Assembly: GCA_015066045.1 (NCBI GenBank)
Contig: SVPD01000001.1
Location: 62,001-126,000, forward strand
Length of the DNA stretch: 64,000 bases
Source of the DNA: Oscillospiraceae bacterium
GTDB taxonomy: Bacteria; Bacillota; Clostridia; Oscillospirales; Acutalibacteraceae
Direction of reading: 5' to 3'
In this document: piece by piece, positions 27,372 to 36,387 of the stretch
Numbering within the stretch: position 1 is the first letter of the stretch
How the letters are laid out: each line of letters starts with the position of its first letter
The notes under the pieces: generated by a model
What the model was told of the DNA's origin: nothing
What the model saw: only the letters and a program-made list of their open reading frames with translations
The model's database searches: none
Position numbers and translations under genes: made by a program

Positions 27372-28556
27372 ATGACAGATTTACTTCTTAAGGTTTTCGT
27401 AAAGGATACTGCCGATATGAAAAACGCTTCGGCAAGAGCATCTGTAGGTATGCTTTCCGGAGCGGTAGGTATAGTATGTAATATTTTACTTTTCGCACTT
27501 AAGCTTTTCATCGGTACGGTGGCAGGCTCGGTTTCGGTAACTGCCGACGCTATGAATAACCTTTCCGATGCTACGAGCTCGATAGTGACACTGATTGGCT
27601 TCCGTCTGGCGAAAATGCCTGCAGACGAGGACCACCCCTACGGTCACGCCCGCTACGAGTATCTTTCAGGTCTTGCCGTAGCGGCTATGATAATAGTTAT
27701 CGGCTTCGAGTTAGCTAAAACCTCTGTAGGAAAAATCATAGAGCCTTCCGCCGTAGAGCTTTCCGTACCCGCATGCATAGCTCTTGTCGGCTCGGTAGCC
27801 GTTAAGCTTTGGTTATGTATTTTTAACCGTAAGCTCGGTAAAACCATCAGCTCCTCTGCCTTGCTTGCGACCTCTGCTGACAGTCGTAACGATGCAGTAG
27901 CCACTACCGCCGTTCTTTTGGCCGGCATTACAGAGCTGGTATTTCATATTCAGATAGACGGCTTTATGGGACTTTTAGTCGCTCTGTTTATTCTTTACAG
28001 CGGCGTTACTCTTGCCAAGGATACAATCAGCCCTCTTCTGGGTGAAAATGCGAGTCCTGAGCTTAAGGAGCTTATAATAGGTGTAATGCGAACCTGTCCC
28101 GAGGTTCTGGGCTATCACGACCTTATGGTGCACGATTACGGCCCCGGTCAGCGCTTTGCCAGCATACACGTGGAGATGGACCATAAGGCAGATCCTCTTT
28201 ATTGTCATGAGCTTATAGACACTCTGGAGAGGAACTGTCTGGAGGAGCATAATATTCATCTGGTAATTCACTATGATCCGGTGGTAACGGGTGACGAGGA
28301 GCTCGACAGATTACGTCACATCGTTACTGAGCTTCTGCGGGCACAGGATGACAGAATTTCTATCCACGATTTCCGTATGGTAAAGGGCGAAAAGCAGACA
28401 AATCTTATTTTTGATATTGCACTTCCATCTGACCTGATGCCTAAAAGAAAAGAGGTTAAATCAAAGCTCGACAGTTGTCTGGCCGTTATCGATGATATGA
28501 CCTATTACACAGTAGTTGATTTCGATATGGTCACCTTCAATGAGGATTTACACTGA
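27372..28556 (+). CDS. cation diffusion facilitator transporter
   Basis: 394-aa CDF-family divalent-metal efflux protein with six predicted transmembrane helices and a cytoplasmic C-terminal domain. Metal-site signatures: DAMNNLSDATSS (helix 2), DEDHPYGHARYEY (loop), and a helix-5 counterpart, SADSRNDAVATT. The C-terminal part is longer than in FieF (about 170 residues) and contains HVEMDHKADPLYCHELID. The metal is probably Zn, Fe or Mn and cannot be told from the sequence. The track GTG at 27363 is replaced by the ATG at 27372. Confidence 0.9.
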   Translation: MTDLLLKVFVKDTADMKNASARASVGMLSGAVGIVCNILLFALKLFIGTVAGSVSVTADAMNNLSDATSSIVTLIGFRLAKMPADEDHPYGHARYEYLSGLAVAAMIIVIGFELAKTSVGKIIEPSAVELSVPACIALVGSVAVKLWLCIFNRKLGKTISSSALLATSADSRNDAVATTAVLLAGITELVFHIQIDGFMGLLVALFILYSGVTLAKDTISPLLGENASPELKELIIGVMRTCPEVLGYHDLMVHDYGPGQRFASIHVEMDHKADPLYCHELIDTLERNCLEEHNIHLVIHYDPVVTGDEELDRLRHIVTELLRAQDDRISIHDFRMVKGEKQTNLIFDIALPSDLMPKRKEVKSKLDSCLAVIDDMTYYTVVDFDMVTFNEDLH

Positions 28557-28562
28557 GCATAA

Positions 28563-28609
28563 AAGAAAAAGACTGCATAAAGTGCGACACTTTATGCAGT
28601 CTTTTTCTT
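28563..28609. terminator. bidirectional terminator between CDF gene and SOS-type small gene
   Basis: Arms 28563-28584 and 28588-28609 are perfectly complementary over 22 bp around CGA, with the core GACTGCATAAAGTG. A-run and T-run flanks allow use on both strands, serving the converging genes. Confidence 0.92.
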
Positions 28610-28650
28610 AAGAGTTATATTGGAGTGAGAGAAAGGAAAAACAAATTTGC

Positions 28651-28899
28651 TCAGGCAGCATTGTCGGGTATTCTGCGTACGGATGCGACTCTGCTATGAG
28701 TATATGCTGCGTTTTTCTGCACGTTTTTATGTGTGCTTTTTGTGTATGATGCAGCTTTTACGCTTTTACCTGTTCTGCTTCTTTTAGCCTTAAGCTTTTC
28801 CTCGAGACGGATAAAATGCTTCTCGAAAAGTATCAGAATGAAAAGCACTGCTGCGAGTGTGAAATATACTGCTGAAAAATTACCTAATGTATTGAACAT
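28651..28899 (-). CDS. small LexA-boxed membrane protein (82 aa), candidate SOS cell-division regulator
   Basis: 82-aa protein with one N-terminal transmembrane helix (about residues 9-26, AVYFTLAAVLFILILF). A strongly basic, Ser/Thr-rich tail follows (about residues 33-75). AGGAGG precedes the ATG. The promoter TTGACA-16-TATAAT and a near-perfect LexA box lie upstream. In Firmicutes, small LexA-controlled membrane proteins such as YneA block division during the SOS response. This protein has the same topology class but no LysM domain, so the role is inference by context only. No close family was recognised. Confidence 0.7.
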   Translation of the reverse strand: MFNTLGNFSAVYFTLAAVLFILILFEKHFIRLEEKLKAKRSRTGKSVKAASYTKSTHKNVQKNAAYTHSRVASVRRIPDNAA

Positions 28900-28918
28900 A
28901 ATTAATATCCTCCTTAAA

Positions 28919-28932
28919 CGAACATTCGTTCT
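28919..28932. promoter_or_regulatory. LexA box upstream of the 82-aa gene
   Basis: CGAACATTCGTTCT; read on the minus strand it is AGAACGAATGTTCG, matching the Firmicutes consensus CGAACRNRYGTTCG at 13 of 14 positions. It lies just downstream of the predicted transcription start, a blocking position. Confidence 0.75.
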
Positions 28933-28946
28933 TTTGTTACAAGTAA

Positions 28947-28986
28947 ATTATAGCAGATTTTATCGAAATGTCAATACAAATGTTCG
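28947..28986 (-). promoter_or_regulatory. promoter of the 82-aa gene with a second half LexA site
   Basis: On the minus strand: TTGACA (28974-28969), 16-bp spacer, TATAAT (28952-28947). Overlapping the -35, CGAACATTTGTATT (28986-28973) has one perfect LexA half site (CGAAC). Confidence 0.75.
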
Positions 28987-29171
28987 ATAAATTTGTTTTT
29001 TGAGTACATATAATCGGACTTTGAACTAAAAATTTTCGGAGATTTTGCTTTTGTCAAAAAAAACTCTGTTTTTTTGTTTGTTTTGCCATCTTAAATCTTT
29101 AATAAAACAAATGAAAAATAACAAATCTTATGATATACTTAATTAAATAATATATTAACGGAGGAGATATT

Positions 29172-30104
29172 ATGATTAAAAACGAATTTACTTTCCCGTC
29201 TGTTTCGAAACTCGCTGATATACATGCAGCTTCCTATAAACCGGAAAACGGAGAAATCAAGGCAGTGATACAGGTAGCACACGGTATGGCAGAGCATCTC
29301 GAAAGATATGAAAAATTTGCTGAAGCATTATGTGAAAGCGGATATGCTCTTTACATCAATGACCATCTCGGACACGGTTCGAGCATAAAGGATAAAGCTG
29401 AGCTCGGATATTTCGGCGAAAAGGACGGATGGAAAAATTTTGTAGAGGACTGTCATCAGCTGACAGGGATTATTAAACAGGAAAATCCGTCAGCTCCCGT
29501 CGTTTTCTTCGGTCACTCTATGGGCTCCTTTGTTGCTCGAGCCTACAGTATCAAATATGCTGACGAAATAGCCGGTGCTGTTTACTGCGGTACTGCCGGA
29601 CCTAATCCTGCTGCCGGTGCAGGCATTCTTCTTACGAACATTATCGCTAAGCTTAAGGGCACACATTACAGAAGCAAGCTTATTGATAAGATAGGCTTCG
29701 GTACATATAACAGTAAATTTGAGGGCAGAACAGCCTTTGACTGGCTCTCAAGAGATAATGAGCAGGTTGACAGGTATGTAGCAGACGAGCTTTGCGGTTA
29801 TCTTTTCACTGCTTACGGTTACCGTGACCTTTTTTCCCTGCTCAGTTACGTTTCTTCTGCCGAGTGGTTTACTTCTTTGCCTGAAAGGCTTCCCGTGCTT
29901 CTTATTGCGGGAGCTATGGACCCTGTAGGTGAATACGGAAAGGGTGTAGAAAAGGTTTATAAGTCCATCTGCGACACCGGCAAAACAAACGTAAAGAAAA
30001 TTCTTTATCCTGATGCACGCCATGAAATTCTTAATGAAAAAGCCTGCTTTGACGATGTGTGCAAGGATGTCATCGGATGGATAGAGGAAATTTTAGGACA
30101 GTGA
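29172..30104 (+). CDS. alpha/beta hydrolase, monoacylglycerol-lipase-like
   Basis: 310-aa cytoplasmic alpha/beta hydrolase. The nucleophile elbow is FFGHSMGSFVAR near residue 117. The oxyanion/HG region is QVAHGMAEHLERY near 33. The catalytic aspartate is probably in GAMDPVGEYG near 258, and the histidine in DARHEILNE near 286. This matches Hydrolase_4 (monoacylglycerol lipase/lysophospholipase). It is 19 nt ahead of the GH36 gene and likely co-transcribed. The 28990-29171 leader is A/T-rich, with no convincing -35. Confidence 0.85.
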   Translation: MIKNEFTFPSVSKLADIHAASYKPENGEIKAVIQVAHGMAEHLERYEKFAEALCESGYALYINDHLGHGSSIKDKAELGYFGEKDGWKNFVEDCHQLTGIIKQENPSAPVVFFGHSMGSFVARAYSIKYADEIAGAVYCGTAGPNPAAGAGILLTNIIAKLKGTHYRSKLIDKIGFGTYNSKFEGRTAFDWLSRDNEQVDRYVADELCGYLFTAYGYRDLFSLLSYVSSAEWFTSLPERLPVLLIAGAMDPVGEYGKGVEKVYKSICDTGKTNVKKILYPDARHEILNEKACFDDVCKDVIGWIEEILGQ

Positions 30105-30123
30105 AGGAAAAAAGGTGTTGATG

Positions 30124-32739
30124 ATGAATAACATAGCAATCGGTAATTTGCTTATCAGAAAAGAGCTTATAATCAAATCCGACAGAATAATCGGTTTTAA
30201 AATAATCAATCCTGTGACCGGCAGAGCGGTTGAAGGTCTTGACACTACCGAAGAGTTTATTTTTACTTTTAAAAGAGGCTTACGTAAATATACAGTAAAA
30301 GCCTCTGAGCTGAAGATAAAGGATTTTCGTTCGGACGTAGAGGGTGAAGTCAGTAAGCACACAATTACCTTCAGTCCATTTGGATTAAAGGACAACAGAA
30401 TTGAGGCCACTCTCGTTTATTTGCTTAATGATTTCAGAGGATATATCAGAAAATATATAGAACTACGTTATGTTAAAAGAGGAAAGAAAGATGTGCTTCT
30501 CGACAGTATTTCCTTCGAAAATTTTACTTTTGACAGAGGATGCAAATACTGGACCTTACCTAAGCAGAAGGACTCGGTAATTTCAGGCTTTGCTCTTTCT
30601 ATGGGACAGCCGGTTTACGTAGACAGCTTCTATCTTGGGTGTGAATTTCCCACTGCAATAAACAGAATAGAAAAGTTTGCTGCAAAAAGCATATATTACA
30701 GCGGCAAAAAGCTAAGCAGTCTTATCGGCTCAGGTTGCTACACCTCACATAAAAGCGTTATCGGCAGTGCGCCGAGCGATATATTCGAGGATGTGCAGAA
30801 AGCCTTTTATGAATACATAAAGGACATATCAAAGCCGGTTTATCTTCGCAGACAGTATAATTCCTGGTACGATAATATGCTCAATATAACCCGTGAGAAT
30901 ATTACCTCGTCCTTTTTGGAAATAGAAAAGCAGATGTCGGCCACCGGAGAACCGCCCCTGGATTCCTATGTGGCTGATGACGGCTGGAATGATTACGGAG
31001 CTGGCTTCTGGTCCTTTAACAGTAAGTTCCCTGATGAGCTTTACCCTTTCAAAAATTTGGCAGAAAGTCTGGGCTCAAAGTTTGGTCTTTGGCTTGGCCC
31101 ACGTGGCGGTTACACAAACGACACGATTAAATTTGCCCGAAAGATTCAGGCGGCAGGCAACGGTTATGTGAATAAGCAGGCTATGGATATCTGTGTAGGC
31201 AGTAAGAAATATACCGAGAAGACTACAGAGCTGCTTCTGGATTTTGAAAAGCGCTTCGGTATTAATTATTTCAAGCTTGACGGCTTTGCTCAGAGACCTT
31301 GCAAATCAAAAAAGCATGACCATCTGACAGGTGGACCTGATAATATTTATTTTTATACCGACATCTGGGAAAGATGGATAAAATCCTTTGAGAAATTAGC
31401 TTTGGCGGGCGGAAGTGATTTCTGGATTAATCTGACCTGCTATGCGTGGCCGTCTCCGTGGTTTTTACAGTGGGTTAACAGCCTCTGGATGCAGATAAGC
31501 CTCGACCATGGCTTCACGGGTAAAAAGGGTGTGGTTTCGGATAAGGATAGGATGCTGAGCTACCGTGACGATGTTTATTATGATTTCAACCGTATCCGCC
31601 AGTTTCAGTTTCCTCAGAGAGCCCTCTATAACCATGATCCTGTTTACGGCAAGGAAGTAAAGGTTTCTATGACTGACGGTGAATTCAGAGAGTATCTTTT
31701 CACTATGGCTACCAGAGGCACTCAGTTCTGGGAGCTTTATTACAGTCATTCTATTATGAACGATGCCAAATGGAGGATAAACTATTCCTGTATGCGTTTC
31801 ATAGAAGAAAATATGGATATTCTCGCAAATTCGGTGGTTATCGGCGGAAGACCGTCGAAATCAGAGGTTTACGGCTTCAGTTGCTTCGGTGACCACGAGG
31901 GTATAGTTTCTCTCAGAAACAGCAGTGCAGAAGAAAGAAGCTATACACTCAGGCTTGATGAACGTATCGGCGTGAAAAAATCTTTTGCCTTCGGTGAAAT
32001 GTATACGGTTCTGCCTTACTGCACAGACGGTGCCTGCGGTGCCTACTCTTACGGTGACGAGATAAGCTTTACCTTGTCGCCTTATCAGACTAAAATCGTT
32101 CATTTCGGCAAAAAAAACAGAGCACTTAATATTACCTATTGCAGAGCTCTGTCTGAAAACAGTCTGCTTGTAACCTTTAATCAGTTCGTAAATATCAATG
32201 ATGTACACTGTGAGGCTAATGAAATAGTCGGTAAAGAGCTGCTTGAGGACTATATGTCTGTAATATTAACCTTCAGAGACAGCTTTGCGGAAAATAACAG
32301 CTTTGAGCTTTCCTCTCTTAAGAATATAACCGGCAGCGAGTATAACTTAAGCACTGATTTCAGCTATTATCCGAATTATCAGATAACCTCCGGTGCAGTC
32401 AGAGGAAAGAGAGATTTCAGCATAGAGCTGAATCTTACCGAAAATAAGAACGGCACTCTTTATAAGCAGGCAGATGAGCTTGAAATTTCTGTAGGTGCAG
32501 ACGGATTTGTCCGCTTTAAAGTCGGTGCTTCTGTGCTTAAGTCACGTACACCCGTTAACGATGTCGTGCAGATTACTGCCGTAAGAGAGCGTAACAATGT
32601 TATGAAGCTTTATCTTAATAAAAATCTTGATGCGGGTATGCCCGGCTCCGGTTTCGCACTTTCGGGTGCTTCGGGCGTAGCTGCAGACGGTGTGAATGTT
32701 AAGCTTTACGATAAAGCACTTGCCTATGATGAAGTGTGA
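30124..32739 (+). CDS. GH36-like alpha-galactosidase with C-terminal LamG-like domain
   Basis: 871-aa protein. The (beta/alpha)8 part carries SYVADDGWNDYGAGFWSFN near residue 280 and the nucleophile motif NYFKLDGFAQRP near 385. WINLTCYAWPSPWFLQWV near 440 is a substrate-binding stretch, as in GH36/raffinose-synthase-type enzymes. After about residue 690 there is a beta-rich tail that looks like a laminin-G/concanavalin-type module. No signal peptide is visible. The ATG at 30124 is preferred because AAAGGTG is best spaced there. The neighbouring GPH symporter could import its substrate. Confidence 0.82.
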   Translation: MNNIAIGNLLIRKELIIKSDRIIGFKIINPVTGRAVEGLDTTEEFIFTFKRGLRKYTVKASELKIKDFRSDVEGEVSKHTITFSPFGLKDNRIEATLVYLLNDFRGYIRKYIELRYVKRGKKDVLLDSISFENFTFDRGCKYWTLPKQKDSVISGFALSMGQPVYVDSFYLGCEFPTAINRIEKFAAKSIYYSGKKLSSLIGSGCYTSHKSVIGSAPSDIFEDVQKAFYEYIKDISKPVYLRRQYNSWYDNMLNITRENITSSFLEIEKQMSATGEPPLDSYVADDGWNDYGAGFWSFNSKFPDELYPFKNLAESLGSKFGLWLGPRGGYTNDTIKFARKIQAAGNGYVNKQAMDICVGSKKYTEKTTELLLDFEKRFGINYFKLDGFAQRPCKSKKHDHLTGGPDNIYFYTDIWERWIKSFEKLALAGGSDFWINLTCYAWPSPWFLQWVNSLWMQISLDHGFTGKKGVVSDKDRMLSYRDDVYYDFNRIRQFQFPQRALYNHDPVYGKEVKVSMTDGEFREYLFTMATRGTQFWELYYSHSIMNDAKWRINYSCMRFIEENMDILANSVVIGGRPSKSEVYGFSCFGDHEGIVSLRNSSAEERSYTLRLDERIGVKKSFAFGEMYTVLPYCTDGACGAYSYGDEISFTLSPYQTKIVHFGKKNRALNITYCRALSENSLLVTFNQFVNINDVHCEANEIVGKELLEDYMSVILTFRDSFAENNSFELSSLKNITGSEYNLSTDFSYYPNYQITSGAVRGKRDFSIELNLTENKNGTLYKQADELEISVGADGFVRFKVGASVLKSRTPVNDVVQITAVRERNNVMKLYLNKNLDAGMPGSGFALSGASGVAADGVNVKLYDKALAYDEV

Positions 32740-32757
32740 TTGATTTTAATTTTTCAC

Positions 32758-32787
32758 TTGACTTTCACTGCCGGAATATATTAAAAT
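32758..32787 (+). promoter_or_regulatory. promoter of the zinc-ribbon membrane gene
   Basis: TTGACT (32758-32763), 18-bp spacer, TAAAAT (32782-32787). Confidence 0.6.
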
Positions 32788-32824
32788 AAATTAAATTTGA
32801 CAAAAAAGGATAAGAGGTGTTCAG

Positions 32825-33736
32825 ATGTCAGCAAAATGTCCTAATTGCGGCAGACCGCTTAAATGGTACAATATCAAGGCGGACTGTCCCGACTGTAAAA
32901 TCAGTATTCCAAACTATAACTGGGAGGAGCGTCTGGAGCAGGATAACATTTTAGCGGAGGCTAAATTTGCGAAGCTCTATAATACGCTTAACAAATTAGG
33001 CTATTCGGTATACGGTACGAAGCTCAGAATAGCCAGAATCATTATGTCCTTTATACCCATTATCGGTATAATTTTGCCCTGGGCCTCGGTTAAGGGTGAT
33101 GATACTGCTCTGAACTTTGATTTGCTGGGTATTTTCACCGACGGTACAAATACGATAAAGTTTTTCGGACCGCTTTTCAAAAACATCGGCTCGGTAATCG
33201 AAACTATGAGCGCCGAAGGCTTCTCAGGCCCCGTCTCCTTTACTGTTATCGGACTTTTGTGTGTGCTTTTAAGCATAGTCGTTCTGGTTATTGCCTTCTT
33301 CCTGATTTTTATAACCTTCAGAAGACCGAAAACAAACATCATATGGATTTTCGATTTTATCGGTATTGCTCTTATGGGCACAGGTGCAGGACTTTTCTGC
33401 TCCGTAAGCAGTAAAATAGGCGCTGAGCCTTTTACTGTAGCTGACCTTACCTTCGTAAACGCACAGGCATCTGTCGGCTGGGGCATCTTCGTTTTTCTTG
33501 CTCTTGACTTAGTGGCCTTTACAGGCAATCTCCTCGTTTCCCGTGCGGATGTTAAATCTGACGAGCAGCTCGAGGCTGAAAGACTCGAAAGAGTGAGAAT
33601 AAAAGAGGAAAAAGAAGAGCAGGAAAGAATTAAAAAAGAAGCCGCACGTGCAGAGGCTCTTGAAAGAGAAAAGCAGGAGCAGGCCGAGAAGGTAAGAAAA
33701 GCCCGTGAAGCTCTTGCCAAAGAAAACAAAAATTGA
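32825..33736 (+). CDS. zinc-ribbon membrane protein with charged C-terminal coiled coil
   Basis: 303-aa protein of unknown function. Residues 5-20 hold two CxxC knuckles (CPNC, CPDC). Four hydrophobic segments follow (about 70-88, 135-165, 172-192 and 218-238). The last 60 residues are a continuous Glu/Lys/Arg/Ala helix (EEKEEQERIKKEAARAEA), probably a cytoplasmic coiled coil. It starts from its own promoter, just upstream of the GPH symporter. The role is not known. Confidence 0.78.
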   Translation: MSAKCPNCGRPLKWYNIKADCPDCKISIPNYNWEERLEQDNILAEAKFAKLYNTLNKLGYSVYGTKLRIARIIMSFIPIIGIILPWASVKGDDTALNFDLLGIFTDGTNTIKFFGPLFKNIGSVIETMSAEGFSGPVSFTVIGLLCVLLSIVVLVIAFFLIFITFRRPKTNIIWIFDFIGIALMGTGAGLFCSVSSKIGAEPFTVADLTFVNAQASVGWGIFVFLALDLVAFTGNLLVSRADVKSDEQLEAERLERVRIKEEKEEQERIKKEAARAEALEREKQEQAEKVRKAREALAKENKN

Positions 33737-33767
33737 GAAAAAATTACATATTTGAAAGAGTGATAAA

Positions 33768-35285
33768 ATGTCAGATACAGTAAACACGAGCTCTCTTCAG
33801 GAAAATGAAAAATCCGAAGAAGAGGTGCTTGATAAATTAGCCTACACTAAAAAGCGCTATCTAACGCCCAAAGAGATTGCTGCTTTCGTGCTTGTTAACT
33901 TCGGTCAGAAAAACCTTTCTCAGTTTATCGGAAGTGAAAAGCAGTTCTTCCTTATTCAGTATGCGGGACTCAGCGATAAGCATTATGCAAACATAGAGCT
34001 TTTTGCTACTATTTACGATGCTCTCGATGACACCATTTCAGGTCTCATTATTGACCGTACCAGAACACGCTGGGGCAGAGTAAGACCTTTCTTTATTCTT
34101 CCTCTTCCGCTCTGGATTCTCGGCGGTATGATGCTTTTCTCTACTCCGGGCATCACGGGTGTCGCTCAGGCTATCTATGTCGCCGTAGCTACCGTTATTT
34201 ACGGTCTCGGTATGAGCTATTTCGGCGCATGGAACCTTATGACCTATAACATTACGCCGAACATAAACGAAAGAAACAATCTTATTACCACTACGAAGTT
34301 TGTGGAGCTTTTCGGCACCTTTATTCCTTCTCTTCTTCCGGTGCTTGTTAAGTTTATTCCTACCCTTAACCCTTCCGTTACAAACTCGGACGTTTATAAG
34401 GCGTTTGCAGTGTTTATGCTTATTTTTTCCGCTTCGTTTGCCGTTTACGGATTTTTCAATATGCGTGAGAGGATTCCTCTCCAGAGCCGAGAAGAAATGA
34501 ATAAGACCTCTGTATGGGGCTCCTTAAAGAATATTTTCACTAACAGGCCTCTTATTGTTATTATTCTCGCTGAATTTTTCAATAACTTCAAAGCAGTCGG
34601 CGGCTCTTCGGAAAGCTTTTTCTGGCTTAATAACTCGGGCAACTATGCATATCGCAGCATCTGCGGTCTCTTTACCGGCATTCCGAATTACTTTATGGTT
34701 CCCTTTGCGGCTAAGCTGGTAAGACGCTTTGGTGCCAGAACCACCGCAATCGGTGCAGGTCTTTTCGGCCTCGGTGCCTATATGCTTATGTTTGTGCTCG
34801 GTTATCCTAACGGTGCCATATTAAGTGATAATTTCGAGGATAAGAGCATACTTAACTTTATTCTTGTTGTTGTCTTACTTACCGTAGCAGGTCTGCCGAA
34901 TAAGGTTATTAATGTTTGCAATCCTATTCTAACGGCTGATACTCTCGACTATATGGAGTGGAAGCACGGACTTCGTAACGAAGCTCTCGTTACCACTGTA
35001 CAGGGATACTTCATCAAGCTCGCAACTGCCGTCACAGGCTGGCTTTCAGGTATGGTTCTTCATTGGATTAATTATGTTCCCATGAAGGATGAGCTCGGTC
35101 ACGATATCGCTAACAAGGACCCCGGTGTTCTCAGAGGTATCTGGATAGTATTCTGTATCCTTCCCGCTCTGGCAAGAGGTCTTTACGGCATATCCTTTAT
35201 ATTTTATCCTATCCACGGTAAGCTTCAGGATAAAATGATAGTAGAGCTCGCCGATAAAAGAGCACAGACACTTAACGAAAAATAA
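33768..35285 (+). CDS. GPH family sugar:cation symporter (MelB-like)
   Basis: 505-aa, 12-helix MFS transporter of the glycoside-pentoside-hexuronide:cation symporter family. The loop between helices 2 and 3, GLIIDRTRTRWGRVRPFF, is the family signature (D-R-T..WG..RP). A 40-residue acidic cytoplasmic N-terminus precedes the first helix. The substrate is not evident; the nearby alpha-galactosidase and alpha-mannosidase suggest an oligosaccharide or glycoside. A strong terminator follows. Confidence 0.87.
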   Translation: MSDTVNTSSLQENEKSEEEVLDKLAYTKKRYLTPKEIAAFVLVNFGQKNLSQFIGSEKQFFLIQYAGLSDKHYANIELFATIYDALDDTISGLIIDRTRTRWGRVRPFFILPLPLWILGGMMLFSTPGITGVAQAIYVAVATVIYGLGMSYFGAWNLMTYNITPNINERNNLITTTKFVELFGTFIPSLLPVLVKFIPTLNPSVTNSDVYKAFAVFMLIFSASFAVYGFFNMRERIPLQSREEMNKTSVWGSLKNIFTNRPLIVIILAEFFNNFKAVGGSSESFFWLNNSGNYAYRSICGLFTGIPNYFMVPFAAKLVRRFGARTTAIGAGLFGLGAYMLMFVLGYPNGAILSDNFEDKSILNFILVVVLLTVAGLPNKVINVCNPILTADTLDYMEWKHGLRNEALVTTVQGYFIKLATAVTGWLSGMVLHWINYVPMKDELGHDIANKDPGVLRGIWIVFCILPALARGLYGISFIFYPIHGKLQDKMIVELADKRAQTLNEK

Positions 35286-35291
35286 ATATCT

Positions 35292-35320
35292 GAGCCTGCA
35301 TTCATCGTGCAGGCTCTTTT
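35292..35320 (+). terminator. terminator after the GPH symporter
   Basis: GAGCCTGCA (35292-35300) pairs with TGCAGGCTC (35308-35316), followed by TTTTATATTTTT. Confidence 0.9.
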
Positions 35321-35364
35321 ATATTTTTATAAAGTTAAGATAAGATTAAAAATAATTCTTTCCG

Positions 35365-35393
35365 TTGACATCAAAAAGATTAAAATATATAAT
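35365..35393 (+). promoter_or_regulatory. consensus promoter of the E2-like gene
   Basis: TTGACA (35365-35370), 17-bp spacer, TATAAT (35388-35393). It lies inside the over-extended track ORF, which confirms the later start at 35425. Confidence 0.85.
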
Positions 35394-35424
35394 TATTACA
35401 GAGAAAAGTGAAAGGAAGAGCAAA

Positions 35425-36372
35425 ATGAAATTAAAGCAGTATATGAGGTTGGCATTTAATTCTCCCGCAGAGGGCGATGAGATAGAGTATTTTAATCTGA
35501 AAAAAAGATGTGCGGGCTACATTTTCACCAAAACACAGAATGACACGGTCGGAGCATCGTGCTTTTATGAGGTCGATGTAACTGAGCTTTGGAATGAATA
35601 CAAGGCATATAAGCAGGAGGCTGATTTTGATTTATCCTTTAATGTAGTAATGATGAAGGCTCTTATCGAAGGCCTTAAGGCTGCCCCCAGACTTAATGCT
35701 CATCTTGACTTTAATAAAAAATCGACCACAGGAAGGCTGATTATTAAAAAGCATATCGATATCTCTATGCCTGTCAGACTCGAAAACGGTGAGACCTTCA
35801 CCGTAAAGGTGCGTGAGACTGAAAACAAAAGCCTTAAGGCTCTTCAGGCACAGGTCGATTTTCTTCTTAAAGCAACCAAAAATTCCGATATTGACAGACT
35901 GCTTCTGGATAATCTTTCCTACAGACTGACCGGCTTTGCTCTTAAGGGTAAGCTTATTACCAGCTTAATGCAGTTATTTACAGGCTTTTTCGGCAAAAAC
36001 AAGGTTATGAGTGTATCTGATTTGTTTAAAAAGAAAAAGCTTCCCAAAAAGGCCACTCTTGTTCCTCAGGATGTCAACGAGGGTACAGTTTGCTTTACAA
36101 ACTGGGGGATGCTCAACGAAAAGTTTACTCCTGCCAATGTAGGATATGCCCCTCTGCTTTATCCGCAGGTTTTTCTTTACGGCATCGGAACGGTAAGCGA
36201 CAGAGAATATGCTTTCAGAAATGAAAGGGGAGAAGTGGACATAGGTGTAAAAAAGATTATGCCTGTTCACTTTACCTTTGACCACAGAATAGGTGCTCTT
36301 GACGATGTGATGCCTCTGCTGAGAAAAATCGAAGAGGTGTTTGAAAACCCTGAAATTATCAGAGAGTGGTAA
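35425..36372 (+). CDS. stand-alone 2-oxoacid-dehydrogenase E2-fold acyltransferase
   Basis: 315-aa protein with the catalytic fold of dihydrolipoamide acyltransferases, but no lipoyl or E1/E3-binding domains. The histidine motif is HFTFDHRIGALDD near residue 290, a variant of DHRxxDGxxA. An ETENKSLKALQAQVDF helix lies in the middle. It resembles lone CAT-like/E2-like proteins of Clostridia, whose acyl acceptor is unknown. The track start overlaps the promoter; the ATG at 35425 with AAAGGAAG is used. The secreted protein gene follows 15 nt later. Confidence 0.75.
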   Translation: MKLKQYMRLAFNSPAEGDEIEYFNLKKRCAGYIFTKTQNDTVGASCFYEVDVTELWNEYKAYKQEADFDLSFNVVMMKALIEGLKAAPRLNAHLDFNKKSTTGRLIIKKHIDISMPVRLENGETFTVKVRETENKSLKALQAQVDFLLKATKNSDIDRLLLDNLSYRLTGFALKGKLITSLMQLFTGFFGKNKVMSVSDLFKKKKLPKKATLVPQDVNEGTVCFTNWGMLNEKFTPANVGYAPLLYPQVFLYGIGTVSDREYAFRNERGEVDIGVKKIMPVHFTFDHRIGALDDVMPLLRKIEEVFENPEIIREW

Positions 36373-36387
36373 CGGACCGGTGATATA

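Noticed and set aside
33001-33729. 242-aa minus-strand ORF opposite the zinc-ribbon coiled-coil gene
   Set aside because: A Ser/Ala/Leu-rich shadow of the Glu/Lys-rich plus-strand gene; no independent signals.
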